A stretch of DNA of 46,717 bases from Streptomyces sp. B93 (GTDB lineage Bacteria; Actinomycetota; Actinomycetes; Streptomycetales; Streptomycetaceae), in contig NZ_JAGPXL010000051.1 of assembly GCF_018070565.1 (NCBI RefSeq), forward strand, positions 1 to 46,717. Direction: 5' to 3'. The notes beneath the pieces are model-generated. The model saw only the letters and a list, made by a program, of their open reading frames with translations. It searched no databases and had not been told where the DNA came from. Every line of letters begins with the position of its first letter. Position 1 is the stretch's first letter. Both the position numbers and the translations under genes were made by a program. Shown here piece after piece: positions 32,120 through 42,168 of this stretch.

Positions 32120-33765
32120 GCGCAACAGCCGTCCACAACCTGTGGACAACGGCGGCCGACCCGATCTCGAAGATCGACGCGCCGAAGATCGAGTACGCGC
32201 AGCTCTCGCCCATCCTGATCGTCGTGGGCGCGGCGATCATCGGGGTGCTGGTGGAGGCGTTCCTGCCGCGCAAGTCCCGTTACTACGCCCAGATGTTCGT
32301 CTCCGTGGTCGCGCTGGCCGCCGCGTTCGCCGCGGTCGTCGCCCTCGCGGTCGAGGGGTACGGCACCACCAAGGCCCGTATCGCGGCGATGGGCGCCATC
32401 GCGGTGGACGGACCGGCCCTGTTCCTCCAGGGCACCATCCTGCTGGCGGCGCTGGTCGCCCTGTTCACCTTCGCCGAGCGGCGGCTCGACCCGGAGGCGC
32501 ACGGCAACCGGGTCGACTCCTTCGCCGCGCAGGCCGCGGCCGTGCCCGGCAGCGAGAGCGAGCAGGCCGCGGTGAAGGCCGGTTTCACCACCACCGAGGT
32601 GTTCCCGCTGCTGCTGTTCGCGGTCGCCGGAATGCTGCTGTTCCCCGCGGCCAACGACCTGCTGACGCTGTTCGTGGCCCTGGAGGTCTTCTCGCTGCCG
32701 CTGTACCTGCTGTGCGCGCTGGCCCGCCGCAAGCGGCTGATGTCGCAGGAGGCCGCGGTCAAGTACTTCCTGCTGGGCGCGTTCGCGTCCGCGTTCACCC
32801 TGTTCGGCATCGCGCTGCTGTACGGCTACGCGGGTTCGATGTCGTACGGCACGATCGCGCAGGTCGTCGACGGCACCGTCACCGAGGTCACCCCGGCGCT
32901 CGCGTCCACCATGGGCAACGACGCGCTGCTGCTCGTCGGCTCCGGGCTGATCGTGATGGGCCTGCTGTTCAAGGTGGGCGCGGTGCCGTTCCACATGTGG
33001 ACGCCGGACGTGTACCAGGGCGCGCCGACGCCGGTGACCGGTTTCATGGCGGCCGCGACGAAGGTGGCCGCGTTCGGCGCGCTGCTGCGGATCCTGTACG
33101 TGGTGCTGCCGGGCCTGCGCTGGGACTGGCGGCCGGTGATGTGGGGCGTGGCGATCATCACCATGCTCGGCGGCGCCATCGTCGCCATCACCCAGACGGA
33201 CATCAAGCGGCTGCTGGCGTACTCGTCGATCGCCCACGCGGGCTTCATCCTCGCCGGTGTCATCGCCACCAGCCCGGACGGTGTGTCGTCGGTGCTGTTC
33301 TACCTGGCCGCGTACTCGTTCGTGACGATCGGCGCCTTCGCGGTGGTCACGCTGGTGCGGGACGCGGGCGGCGAGGCGACACACCTGTCCAAGTGGGCCG
33401 GTCTCGGCCGTAGGTCGCCGCTGGTCGCGGCGGTCTTCGCGGTGTTCCTGCTGGCCTTCGCGGGCATTCCGCTGACCAGCGGCTTCGCCGGGAAGTTCGC
33501 CGTGTTCAAGGCGGCGGCCGAGGGCGGCGCGGCCCCGCTGGTCGTGGTCGGTGTGATCTCGTCGGCGATCGCGGCGTTCTTCTACATCCGGGTGATCGTG
33601 CTGATGTTCTTCAGCGACCCCAGGCCCGAGGGCCCGACCGTGGCCGTCCCGTCGCCGCTGACGATGACGGCGATCGGGGTGGGCGTGGCGGTCACGCTGG
33701 TGCTGGGTGTGGCGCCGCAGTACTTCCTGGATCTGGCCGGGCAGGCGGGAGTGTTCGCGCGCTGA
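32116..33765 (+). CDS. nuoN: NADH-quinone oxidoreductase subunit N
   Basis: This 549-residue antiporter-like subunit closes the operon. Marks include LFVALEVFSLPLYLLCAL, QEAAVKYFLLGAFASAF, and KVGAVPFHMWTPDVYQGAPTPVTGF (with the conserved Lys and His-x-Trp-x-Pro-Asp). A loop of about 25 polar residues (DSFAAQAAAVPGSESEQA) separates early helices. A strong terminator follows. Confidence 0.96.
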   Translation: MSATAVHNLWTTAADPISKIDAPKIEYAQLSPILIVVGAAIIGVLVEAFLPRKSRYYAQMFVSVVALAAAFAAVVALAVEGYGTTKARIAAMGAIAVDGPALFLQGTILLAALVALFTFAERRLDPEAHGNRVDSFAAQAAAVPGSESEQAAVKAGFTTTEVFPLLLFAVAGMLLFPAANDLLTLFVALEVFSLPLYLLCALARRKRLMSQEAAVKYFLLGAFASAFTLFGIALLYGYAGSMSYGTIAQVVDGTVTEVTPALASTMGNDALLLVGSGLIVMGLLFKVGAVPFHMWTPDVYQGAPTPVTGFMAAATKVAAFGALLRILYVVLPGLRWDWRPVMWGVAIITMLGGAIVAITQTDIKRLLAYSSIAHAGFILAGVIATSPDGVSSVLFYLAAYSFVTIGAFAVVTLVRDAGGEATHLSKWAGLGRRSPLVAAVFAVFLLAFAGIPLTSGFAGKFAVFKAAAEGGAAPLVVVGVISSAIAAFFYIRVIVLMFFSDPRPEGPTVAVPSPLTMTAIGVGVAVTLVLGVAPQYFLDLAGQAGVFAR

Positions 33766-33783
33766 CCTGCTCTCTTGTTCGAT

Positions 33784-33824
33784 CCGCTGCCCGGCGCCCC
33801 GGTCTCGGGGGTGCCGGGCAGCGG
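33784..33824 (+). terminator. Terminator of the nuo operon
   Basis: CCGCTGCCCGGC-GCCCC and its complement GGGG-TGCCGGGCAGCGG form a stem of about 16 pairs with one mismatch around a short loop, beginning 19 bases after the nuoN stop. Confidence 0.85.
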
Positions 33825-33888
33825 CGTGTGCGGTCATACCGCAGGAGTGAGCCTGTGGATAACTCCGGAGGCTGTCGGCGCGGCCCCC

Positions 33889-33894
33889 TATCGT
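33889..33894 (+). promoter_or_regulatory. Putative -10 box of the recQ-like gene
   Basis: TATCGT fits TAnnnT. It gives a start near 33901, either one base before an in-frame GTG (33902) or with a 34-base leader to the ATG at 33935. Confidence 0.45.
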
Positions 33895-33934
33895 GGACGC
33901 AGTGGTCGAGGGACGACGTACGGGGGACATGACG

Positions 33935-35914
<1,980 letters not shown>

Positions 35915-35972
35915 GCACCCTGGGCCACTTGGCTTGGGCCTTGGGTCCATGGCGGCTGTTCCTCGGTCGAGG

Positions 35973-36911
35973 TCAGCTCAGCGCCGTCAGGCCCGGTGCG
36001 AAGGTGATCAGCAGCGGCAGCAGGGGCACGAGCGCCGCCGCCGTCGTGGTCAGGGCGCGGTCCCGGCGGCCCAGCCGGGGCGGGGGCTCCAGCAGGCGGT
36101 CGACGCGTTCGCCGAGCAGGCGGTGGCTGGAGGAGCAGGACAGGACTCCGCGGTGCTGGTTCAGCTCGATCAGGGCCAGGGCCGTGGTGAGGTGGCCGCA
36201 GCGGCGGGAGGCGGTGTCGTCGGCGGCGAGTTCGATCAGACGGCGGGTCTGGTCGCAGAAATGGGCGAACAACGGGATGTGGGGGAATCCGGTGGCGAGC
36301 GCGGTGGAGAGGTGGACCAGCCAGTCGTGGCGGGCGCGGGCGTGGCCGCGTTCATGGGTGAGGACGGCGTCGAGCTGGTGGTCGGTGAGCCGGTGCAGTG
36401 CGCCGGTGGTGACGACGAGCTGTGGCGGGTGGCCCGGCATCCACCAGGCGTCGGGGTACTCGTCCTCCAGCACCAGCAGCGGCCCCCGGGCGGCCGGGAG
36501 CCCGGCGGGCAGGTCGGGGGCGCGCTCCCGCAGCACGGTGCTGGCCCGCAGACGGCGGCGCCGCGCCTCGAACAGTTCCCGGGCGAGCATGGCCCCGGTC
36601 CAGGCTGCGCCGCAGGCCAGCAGCAGGGTGAGGGCGACCGCCCAGGGCGGCGCGGTGGACAGGTCGTACGCGGCGGTGACGGCCGCCGGGGCCGGGGCGA
36701 AGACCTGGGCGCGCACGGTCTGGAAGACAGCGGCGGCCCCCAGCAGCAGAGCCGTCAGACAGCTCAGCAGCACCGTGGCGACCAGACACTGCCACACCCA
36801 CAGCGCCACCACCGGCTCCCGTTCGGGCCACGCGGCGCGGGTGAGCAGACGCGGTACGGGTACGGCGGCCGTCAGGGCGACGATGCTCAGCAGGAGCAGG
36901 CAGACGGTCAT
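35973..36911 (-). CDS. M56 family membrane metallopeptidase
   Basis: This 312-residue protein has membrane helices near residues 2-18, 35-64 and 88-110, then a cytosolic peptidase domain. HERGH (186-190) gives two zinc ligands and the catalytic Glu, with a third ligand probably Glu 227 in RLIELAADD. It ends with another helix. Relatives include BlaR1 and MecR1, which cut BlaI-type repressors, but this one lacks a penicillin sensor domain. No BlaI-like gene is adjacent, which is unusual since many Streptomyces M56 genes are paired with one. It is convergent with recQ, separated by 58 bases. Confidence 0.88.
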   Translation of the reverse strand: MTVCLLLLSIVALTAAVPVPRLLTRAAWPEREPVVALWVWQCLVATVLLSCLTALLLGAAAVFQTVRAQVFAPAPAAVTAAYDLSTAPPWAVALTLLLACGAAWTGAMLARELFEARRRRLRASTVLRERAPDLPAGLPAARGPLLVLEDEYPDAWWMPGHPPQLVVTTGALHRLTDHQLDAVLTHERGHARARHDWLVHLSTALATGFPHIPLFAHFCDQTRRLIELAADDTASRRCGHLTTALALIELNQHRGVLSCSSSHRLLGERVDRLLEPPPRLGRRDRALTTTAAALVPLLPLLITFAPGLTALS

Positions 36912-37015
36912 GCCACGCGGCTCCGGATCCTGATCGGGAGTATCGGGAGTGGGGGTGGTACGGGGTGGGGCGGCTCGGGCCGCGCGCCGCGCGTGCCGTG
37001 CCCGCAGACGCCGCT

Positions 37016-37045
37016 CGCCCGCCGCCAGTATGACGGCGGCGGGCG
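37016..37045 (-). terminator. Terminator of the fumarylacetoacetase gene
   Basis: CGCCCGCCGCC (37016-37026) and GGCGGCGGGCG (37035-37045) pair perfectly around an 8-base loop, 39 bases past the stop at 37085 on the minus strand. Confidence 0.8.
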
Positions 37046-37084
37046 GTCGGAGTCAGCGCCCTTGCGCGGTCCGGTCGGGGCGGC

Positions 37085-38296
37085 TCAGCCCGCGACGACC
37101 CGGCCGGTCACCTCGCCGAGGCCGACCCGGGCGCCGTCCGGGCCCGGGGCCCACGCCGTCATGGTGACGACGTCGCCGTCCTCGAGGAACGTGCGCTTGC
37201 CGTCGGGGAGTTCGAGGGCGTCGCGGCCGTTCCAGGTCAGTTCCAGCAGGGAGCCGCGTTCACGCTCGGCCGGTCCGCTGACCGTGCCGGAGCCGTAGAG
37301 GTCACCGGTGCGCAGGGAGGCGCCGTTGACGGTCATGTGGGCGAGCTGCTGGGCGGCCGTCCAGTACATGGTGGAGAAGGGAGGCTCGGAGATGACGTGG
37401 CCGTTGACGGAGACCGAGATACGCAGGTCGTAGCCGCCGGGCTCCTCCTGGGCGTCGTCCAGGTAGGGCAGCAGCGGGTGGGTGCGCTCGGGCGGGGCGA
37501 CGCGGGCCTCCTCCAGGGCGTCCAGCGGGGTGATCCACGCCGAGACCGACGTGGCGAAGGACTTGCCGAGGAACGGGCCGAGGGGAACGTACTCCCAGGC
37601 CTGGAGGTCGCGGGCGGACCAGTCGTTGAGGAGGCACAGGCCGAAGACGTGCTCGCGGAAGTCGCCCAGCGCCACGGGGAAGCCCATCCGTGACGGCACC
37701 CCGACGACGAAGCCGACCTCGGCCTCGATGTCCAGGCGGACGGAGGGCCCGAAGACCGGCGCGGGATCGGTGGGGGCCTTGCGCTGGCCGGACGGGCGGA
37801 CGACATCGGTGCCGGAGACCACGACGGTGCCGGAGCGGCCGTGGTAACCGATCGGCAGGTGCTTCCAGTTGGGGGTCAGGGAGTCCTCCGCGTCGGGGCG
37901 GAAGATGCGGCCGACGTTCCGGGCGTGGTTCTCGGAGGCGTAGAAGTCGACGTAGTCCGCCACTTCGAAGGGGAGGTGCAGGGTCACCGAGGACAGCGGG
38001 TGGAACAGCGGTTCCAGGGCCTCGCGGTGGGAGGGCACGGTCACCCAGGCCGTCAGCGCCCGCCGTACGTCGGACCACGCGGTGCGTCCGGCGGCCAGCA
38101 GGGAGTTGAGGTTCGGCCCGCCCAGGAGGGCGGCGTAGGGGGAGCCGAGGGTCCGGGCCGCCGCACCGGCGTCCAGGACGTGGTCACCGAGGCGGACGCC
38201 GATCCTGCGGTCCGTGTTGCCAGGGAGGGAGAACACGCCGTACGGGAGATTGTGCGGTCCGAAGGGGTCGCCCTCGGGGACATCGAAGGGGGGCAT
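37085..38296 (-). CDS. fahA: Fumarylacetoacetase
   Basis: This enzyme hydrolyses fumarylacetoacetate to fumarate and acetoacetate, the last step of tyrosine and homogentisate breakdown. The 403-residue protein has the small N-terminal domain (GVFSLPGNTDRRIGVRLGD) and the FAH fold with YVDFYASENHARNVG (metal ligand Asp 117 and general base His 124), LDIEAEVGFVVG (Glu 191 and Glu 193) and LLNDWSARDLQAWEY. It matches family length. The ATG at 38296 begins MPPFDVPEGD; GAGG lies 11 bases before it. Two direct repeats upstream may be regulatory. Confidence 0.94.
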   Translation of the reverse strand: MPPFDVPEGDPFGPHNLPYGVFSLPGNTDRRIGVRLGDHVLDAGAAARTLGSPYAALLGGPNLNSLLAAGRTAWSDVRRALTAWVTVPSHREALEPLFHPLSSVTLHLPFEVADYVDFYASENHARNVGRIFRPDAEDSLTPNWKHLPIGYHGRSGTVVVSGTDVVRPSGQRKAPTDPAPVFGPSVRLDIEAEVGFVVGVPSRMGFPVALGDFREHVFGLCLLNDWSARDLQAWEYVPLGPFLGKSFATSVSAWITPLDALEEARVAPPERTHPLLPYLDDAQEEPGGYDLRISVSVNGHVISEPPFSTMYWTAAQQLAHMTVNGASLRTGDLYGSGTVSGPAERERGSLLELTWNGRDALELPDGKRTFLEDGDVVTMTAWAPGPDGARVGLGEVTGRVVAG

Positions 38297-38362
38297 GGGG
38301 TGCTGCCTCACTTTCGTACGCGCCGTGATCCAGGGGTCGCGCCGCACGGGTGTGCGAGCGCG

Positions 38363-38392
38363 CCACACGTTCTGGTGGTCGGGCCACACGTT
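38363..38392 (-). promoter_or_regulatory. Direct repeats AACGTGTGG spaced two helical turns, upstream of fahA
   Basis: Read on the minus strand, AACGTGTGG occurs twice (38384-38392 and 38363-38371) with a 21-base period, 67-96 bases before the fahA start. This is the face-to-face spacing of tandem activator or dimer half sites. The binding protein is unknown. Confidence 0.4.
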
Positions 38393-38608
38393 ACGGCCGG
38401 GTCGCCCGTCTTGGGCAGTGCGTGCGGTGCCGGGAGGGTCGGCGATCCGCGGAAGTGGGAGAAGCCGATGATCGGCGGCTGCGTGAGAAAGGAGGGGGAA
38501 GGACCGGGCCGGGACAGGGGGGATCGTGCCCGTGTGGGACCGAAGAAGGGAGCGGCGCAAGGAAGTTGGGAGGGGATCGGGTGGTGAACGGGGCGGGCGC
38601 GATGTCCG

Positions 38609-38620
38609 TATTCTCTGATC
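38609..38620 (+). promoter_or_regulatory. -10 element giving a leaderless HAD transcript
   Basis: TATTCT (38609-38614) ends six bases before the ATG at 38621, so transcription should start at the ATG. No ribosome binding site is present between them. Confidence 0.55.
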
Positions 38621-39454
38621 ATGGCCGCACCCATCGCATATGCCGAGCGCACCGCGTACTCCCTCATCGCCACCGACCTGGACGGGACGCTGCTGCGCGG
38701 CGACGATACGTTCTCCGACCGGTCGCTGGCCGCACTCGCGCGGGTGGCCGCGGCGGGTGCCCGGCACCTGGTGGTGACGGGCCGGCCGGCGCCCAGGGTG
38801 CGTCCGCTGCTGGAGTCGCTGGGCAGCACGGGGCTCGCGGTGTGCGGGCAGGGCGCGCAGTTGTACGACGCGGGCGCGGACCGGCTGCTGTGGTCGGTCA
38901 CCCTCGACCAGGAGCTGGCCGAGACGGCGCTCGGCAAGATCGAGGCGGAGGTGGGGCAGGTCCACGCGGCGGTCGACCAGGACGGCGTGGAGGGGCTCAC
39001 GCTCATCGAACCGGGATACCTGATGCCGCACCCCACGCTGCCCGCGGTGCGGGTCGGGCGGCGCGACGACCTGTGGTGCGCCCCCATCAGCAAGGTGCTG
39101 CTGCGGCATCCCGCCCTGTCGGACGACGAGTTGGCGTCGGTGGCGCGTGCGGTGGTGGGTTCACTGGCGACGGTCACCATGTCGGGGCCGGGCACGGTGG
39201 AGCTTCAGCCGTGCGGCATCACCAAGGCGACCGGGCTGGCGCTGGCCGCACGGCACCTGGGTGTGCTGCCGGAGGACACCGTCGCCTTCGGCGACATGCC
39301 CAACGACATCCCGATGTTCGACTGGGCGGGCCATGGCGTCGCCATGGCCAACGCCCACCCGGAGCTGAAGGCGATCGCCGACGAGGTCACGCTGTCGAAC
39401 GAGGACGACGGCGTGGCCGTCGTCCTCGAACGTCTCTACTCGCAGGCTCAGTAG
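38621..39454 (+). CDS. HAD superfamily phosphatase, Cof type
   Basis: This 277-residue cytosolic hydrolase has HAD motif I DLDGTLL (Asp 19 nucleophile, Asp 21), motif II VVTGRP, a Lys in TKATGLAL and motif IV GDMPNDIPMF (Asp 225, Asp 229), then GVAMANAHPELKAIAD. A type C2 cap lies between, as in Cof and sugar-phosphate phosphatases. The substrate is unknown. It ends seven bases inside the convergent secreted-protein gene. Confidence 0.92.
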   Translation: MAAPIAYAERTAYSLIATDLDGTLLRGDDTFSDRSLAALARVAAAGARHLVVTGRPAPRVRPLLESLGSTGLAVCGQGAQLYDAGADRLLWSVTLDQELAETALGKIEAEVGQVHAAVDQDGVEGLTLIEPGYLMPHPTLPAVRVGRRDDLWCAPISKVLLRHPALSDDELASVARAVVGSLATVTMSGPGTVELQPCGITKATGLALAARHLGVLPEDTVAFGDMPNDIPMFDWAGHGVAMANAHPELKAIADEVTLSNEDDGVAVVLERLYSQAQ

Positions 39455-39930
39455 GCGCCGAAGACGTTGTCGATCGAGCCGTAGCGCGCGGCAGCGTAGT
39501 TGCAGGCGGCGGTGATGTTCGCGACCGGGTCGTACGGGTCGTACACGGTGCCGGGCACGTGGTAGGCGGCGAAGGTCGGGTCGATGACCTGGAGCAGGCC
39601 CTTGGAGGGGGTGCCCTTGGCGGCGTTGGAGTCCCAGAGGTTGATGGCGTTGGGGTTGCCCGACGACTCACGGATCACGTTGCGGTAGATGCCGTCGTAG
39701 GAGCCGGGGATGCCGTGCTGCGCCATCACGGAGAGCGACTGGCGGATCCAGCCGTCGAGGTTGTTCGGGTAGACCGTGGCCGCGGTGGTGGTGGCCGTGG
39801 CGGTGGTCGTGGTGTGCGCGGAGGCGGTGGTGGCACCCATCAGCGGGAGCGCGAGTACGGCCGCGCCGGTGCCGACGAGAACGAGCTTGCGGGTGATGCG
39901 GGCACGGCGGGGCTGGCCGTTTGCAGGCAT
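39448..39930 (-). CDS. Secreted transglycosylase SLT-like protein under c-di-AMP control
   Basis: This 160-residue protein has a signal peptide (basic RRARITRK, hydrophobic 16-33, cleavage near TASA-HT at 38-39), a short Thr-rich stretch and a lysozyme-like SLT domain (about 53-160). The probable catalytic Glu 88 is in NVIRESSGNP, followed by GLLQVIDPTFAAYHV (111-125). It should cut glycan strands of peptidoglycan. GGAGAGG lies nine bases before the ATG. The leader is a ydaO-type riboswitch, as found for wall-lytic genes in Streptomyces. Its stop overlaps the end of the HAD gene. Confidence 0.92.
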   Translation of the reverse strand: MPANGQPRRARITRKLVLVGTGAAVLALPLMGATTASAHTTTTATATTTAATVYPNNLDGWIRQSLSVMAQHGIPGSYDGIYRNVIRESSGNPNAINLWDSNAAKGTPSKGLLQVIDPTFAAYHVPGTVYDPYDPVANITAACNYAAARYGSIDNVFGAY

Positions 39931-39952
39931 GGCGAATGTCCTCTCCGTCGCC
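39931..39952 (-). promoter_or_regulatory. Candidate expression-platform hairpin over the ribosome binding site
   Basis: On the RNA, GGCGA (39948-39952) and TCGCC (39931-39935) pair around a loop that contains the GGAGAGG ribosome binding site. The first arm overlaps the conserved GCAGGCG at the aptamer 3' end, so the hairpin and the aptamer could be alternative folds. Translational control is inferred. Confidence 0.5.
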
Positions 39953-40118
39953 TGCGAGGTGAGCTGTCGGGTTCGGGCTGGAGATGCCCGGCCGTGCCCT
40001 GTGCGGGCACGGCTTCACCCCGAGCCGGGCCATGACGGCGTACGGCGTCGTGTGTGACGTCGAACGCGTCGCGGCCCGGCGGCTTACCTGGGTCCCCCGC
40101 TCCTGCCGTGGATGAGTG
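39945..40118 (-). promoter_or_regulatory. c-di-AMP riboswitch (ydaO/yuaA type)
   Basis: On the minus strand the leader shows the conserved segments of the ydaO aptamer in order: GGAGCGGGGGACCCAGGTAA (5' part, about 40086-40105), GCTCGGGGTGAAGCC (middle), and the hallmark CCGAACCCGACAGCTCACC followed by TCGCAGGCG (3' part, about 39947-39976). Variable stems lie between. Such riboswitches bind c-di-AMP and usually lower expression of cell-wall hydrolase genes; rpfA of S. coelicolor is a known case. The outer limits are approximate. A TAATCC hexamer at 40150-40155 on the minus strand may be the -10. Confidence 0.88.
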
Positions 40119-40140
40119 AGTCCGTCAGTGGGTTGCCGGA

Positions 40141-40745
40141 GCGGCGGCAGGATTAGGCGTCCGCCCGACAGGCCGGGAACGTATGCGAGAGCACATGTCG
40201 GAAACAAGTAGGGGATCCGTGGATCACACCGTTCAGCGCCCGATCGACCTTGATCGGGTGATTTCGGGGCACTTGATCCTTTGCGGGCGCACAGGTTCAA
40301 CTGCGGGTGACGGGCGGGAGGTTCGTGAGGTGGGTGTGATGGCGGGGTGGAGGTGCGCTCCTGTGAGCCGGGTGAGACAACTCACGGGAGGCAACAAGAC
40401 CGGCAAAACGGGCAATAGCCGCCAACTCCCCGCAGGGGTCGGGGTTTATGCCCGGGTGAATTCGGAACCCCCTGGGGTCGGAGCTTCGTTTGTCCTCAGG
40501 GGCGACCGTGGGGGGGTGGATAGCCGCTTTCCTTGCCATCTGTCCCAATTGATCCATTTAGCCCCTGTGTCTACTCTTTTCGGGTGATCAAAAACATACG
40601 GGCCGTGATCCGATACCGCCCGTGCCGCAACGGTGGGCGCCCTCGGTGATCGAAACGTGACCGGATACGCTGACTTGAGTGAAGGCAGCGACGTATCGAC
40701 AAACCGCGTAATCGCCGGTGGACACCAGCAGACAGGAGACCCCTC
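40141..40745. other. Intergenic region before the polyprenyl synthase gene
   Basis: About 600 bases, lower in GC than the genes, lie between the riboswitch and the polyprenyl synthase start. An open frame at 40183-40587 has no recognisable protein sequence and no good ribosome binding site. Several GTGATC/GATCA elements occur (near 40586, 40606, 40646). TACGCT at 40666-40671 is a possible -10 for the rightward gene, and GACAGGAG lies near 40732-40739 as its ribosome binding site. Confidence 0.5.
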
Positions 40746-41756
40746 GTGACCGTCGTCGGGCCGTTCGGGCTGAGCGTGCGGGACCAGGCCCTGGAGGCCG
40801 ATGTCCAGTCTGGGTTGGCGGCCGTCGAGGAAGGGTTGCTTGAGGCAACCAAAAGCGAGGTTCCGTTCATCACCGGCGCCGCCCAGCACCTCGTACGGGC
40901 GGGCGGGAAGCGGTTCCGTCCCCTGCTCGTGATGCTGGCGGCCCAGTTCGGTGACCCCTACGCCCCCGGAGTCGTGCCTTCCGCCGTGGTCGTGGAACTG
41001 ACCCACCTGGCGACCCTGTACCACGACGACGTGATGGACGAGGCGGCGGTACGGCGCGGCGTACCGAGCGCCAACACCCGCTTCGGCAACTCCGTCGCGG
41101 TCCTCACCGGCGACTTCCTCTTCGCCCGTGCCTCGCACACCCTGGCCGACCTCGGGCCGGAGGCGGTGCGGGTGCAGGCCGAGGCGTTCGAGCGGCTGGT
41201 GACCGGGCAGATCCTGGAGACCGCGGGCCCGGCCGACGGGCGCGACCCCGTCGACCACTACCTCGACGTGCTCGCGGGCAAGACCGGCTCGCTGGTCGCG
41301 GTCGCCTGCCGGTTCGGCGCGATGATGTCCGGCGCCGACGAGACCGTCGTCGACGTCCTCACCCAGTACGGCGAGCGGCTCGGTGTCGCCTTCCAGCTCG
41401 CGGACGACGTCCTGGACATCGCCTCCGACTCCCATGAGTCCGGCAAGACGCCCGGCACGGACCTGCGCGAGGGCATCGCCACCCTGCCCGTGCTGCGGCT
41501 GCGCGAGCGGGCCGCCCGGCTGGGGCTGGAGGAGGACATCGCCCTGTGCAAGCTGCTGGACTCCGACCTCACCGACGACGAGCAGCACGAGCGCGCGCTC
41601 ACGGCGCTGCGCGCCCACCCCGCGCTGGAGCAGGCGCGGCGCGACACGGTGCGGTACGCGGAGGAGGCGCGGGCGGCGCTCGCGCCGCTGCGGGAGTGCG
41701 GCGCGAAGGCGGCGCTGATCGAGCTGTGCGACGCGGTGGTGCACCGGGCGGGGTAG
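40746..41756 (+). CDS. Long-chain trans-polyprenyl diphosphate synthase
   Basis: This 336-residue enzyme extends a prenyl diphosphate with isopentenyl diphosphate units. It has GGKRFRP, the first Asp-rich motif DDVMD (94-98), LTGDFLFARAS, GKTGSL and the second Asp-rich motif LADDVLD (Asp 220, Asp 221, Asp 224). Small residues (Ala 89, Thr 90) precede the first motif, which fits a long product (about C35-C50). The menaquinone genes nearby make the menaquinone tail the likely use. The start is GTG. Symbols such as hepT, ispB or grcC are not distinguishable by sequence alone. Confidence 0.92.
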   Translation: MTVVGPFGLSVRDQALEADVQSGLAAVEEGLLEATKSEVPFITGAAQHLVRAGGKRFRPLLVMLAAQFGDPYAPGVVPSAVVVELTHLATLYHDDVMDEAAVRRGVPSANTRFGNSVAVLTGDFLFARASHTLADLGPEAVRVQAEAFERLVTGQILETAGPADGRDPVDHYLDVLAGKTGSLVAVACRFGAMMSGADETVVDVLTQYGERLGVAFQLADDVLDIASDSHESGKTPGTDLREGIATLPVLRLRERAARLGLEEDIALCKLLDSDLTDDEQHERALTALRAHPALEQARRDTVRYAEEARAALAPLRECGAKAALIELCDAVVHRAG

Positions 41757-42168
41757 TGACCCGGACCGCCGGTCACCGCGTTCCGGTGGCGTTCGCGGGC
41801 CGCCGCGTCCGGTCGTGCCGACGGGCCGGCGCCTCGATGCTGGCGGACCGACACCTCCCGTACCGCTGACGGGCCGCCGCGTCCGGTGGTCCGTCAGGCC
41901 GTCGTGTACCACCGTTCGGCGCAGTGCGACCGGAGGCTGATCGCCGCCCCCTACGGGTCGGCGGACGCGGCGTCACCCCGTGTCATACCCCAGCAGTACG
42001 CGGAGTTGGCTCCGTGGGCTGACGCTTCTCGCGGGCCGATTTGGTCAGATGGGAACCACGGAAAACACCACTCCTCACCGATTCGGGTGAGAATGGCGGC
42101 TCGGGGTACAGCGCGACGAGGACGTGACGAGACGGACAGCCGCCGCCGACGCGAGAGGTAAGGCACAC
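41757..42168. other. Intergenic region before the LolA-like gene
   Basis: These 412 bases hold no credible gene. The left half carries a direct repeat (41796-41887). The right half has a GGAAC at 42052-42056, which could be an ECF-type -35, and a stem-loop CTCACC-GATTCG-GGTGAG at 42075-42091 close to the expected start of the next transcript. Confidence 0.5.
41796..41887 (+). repeat. 18-base direct repeat, 74 bases apart
   Basis: CGGGCCGCCGCGTCCGGT occurs perfectly at 41796-41813 and again at 41870-41887, just after the polyprenyl synthase gene. Other fragments (CCGGTGG, GTCCG) recur around it, suggesting a decayed duplication. Confidence 0.7.

Larger units (their letters stand above)
38297..38620. 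other. Divergent intergenic region, fahA and HAD gene
   Basis: These 324 bases contain no credible gene. They hold a pair of direct repeats near the fahA side (38363-38392), a G/A-rich stretch near 38485-38570, and the leaderless-type promoter of the HAD gene at the right edge. Confidence 0.6.

Noticed and set aside
33893..33934. A 14-codon longer RecQ starting at GTG 33893.
   Set aside because: This GTG overlaps the likely -10 hexamer and has no ribosome binding site, whereas ATG 33935 has GGGGG at good spacing.
40183..40587. Possible 134-residue protein gene.
   Set aside because: No recognisable domain, no good ribosome binding site, and base composition at codon third positions unlike real genes of this genome.
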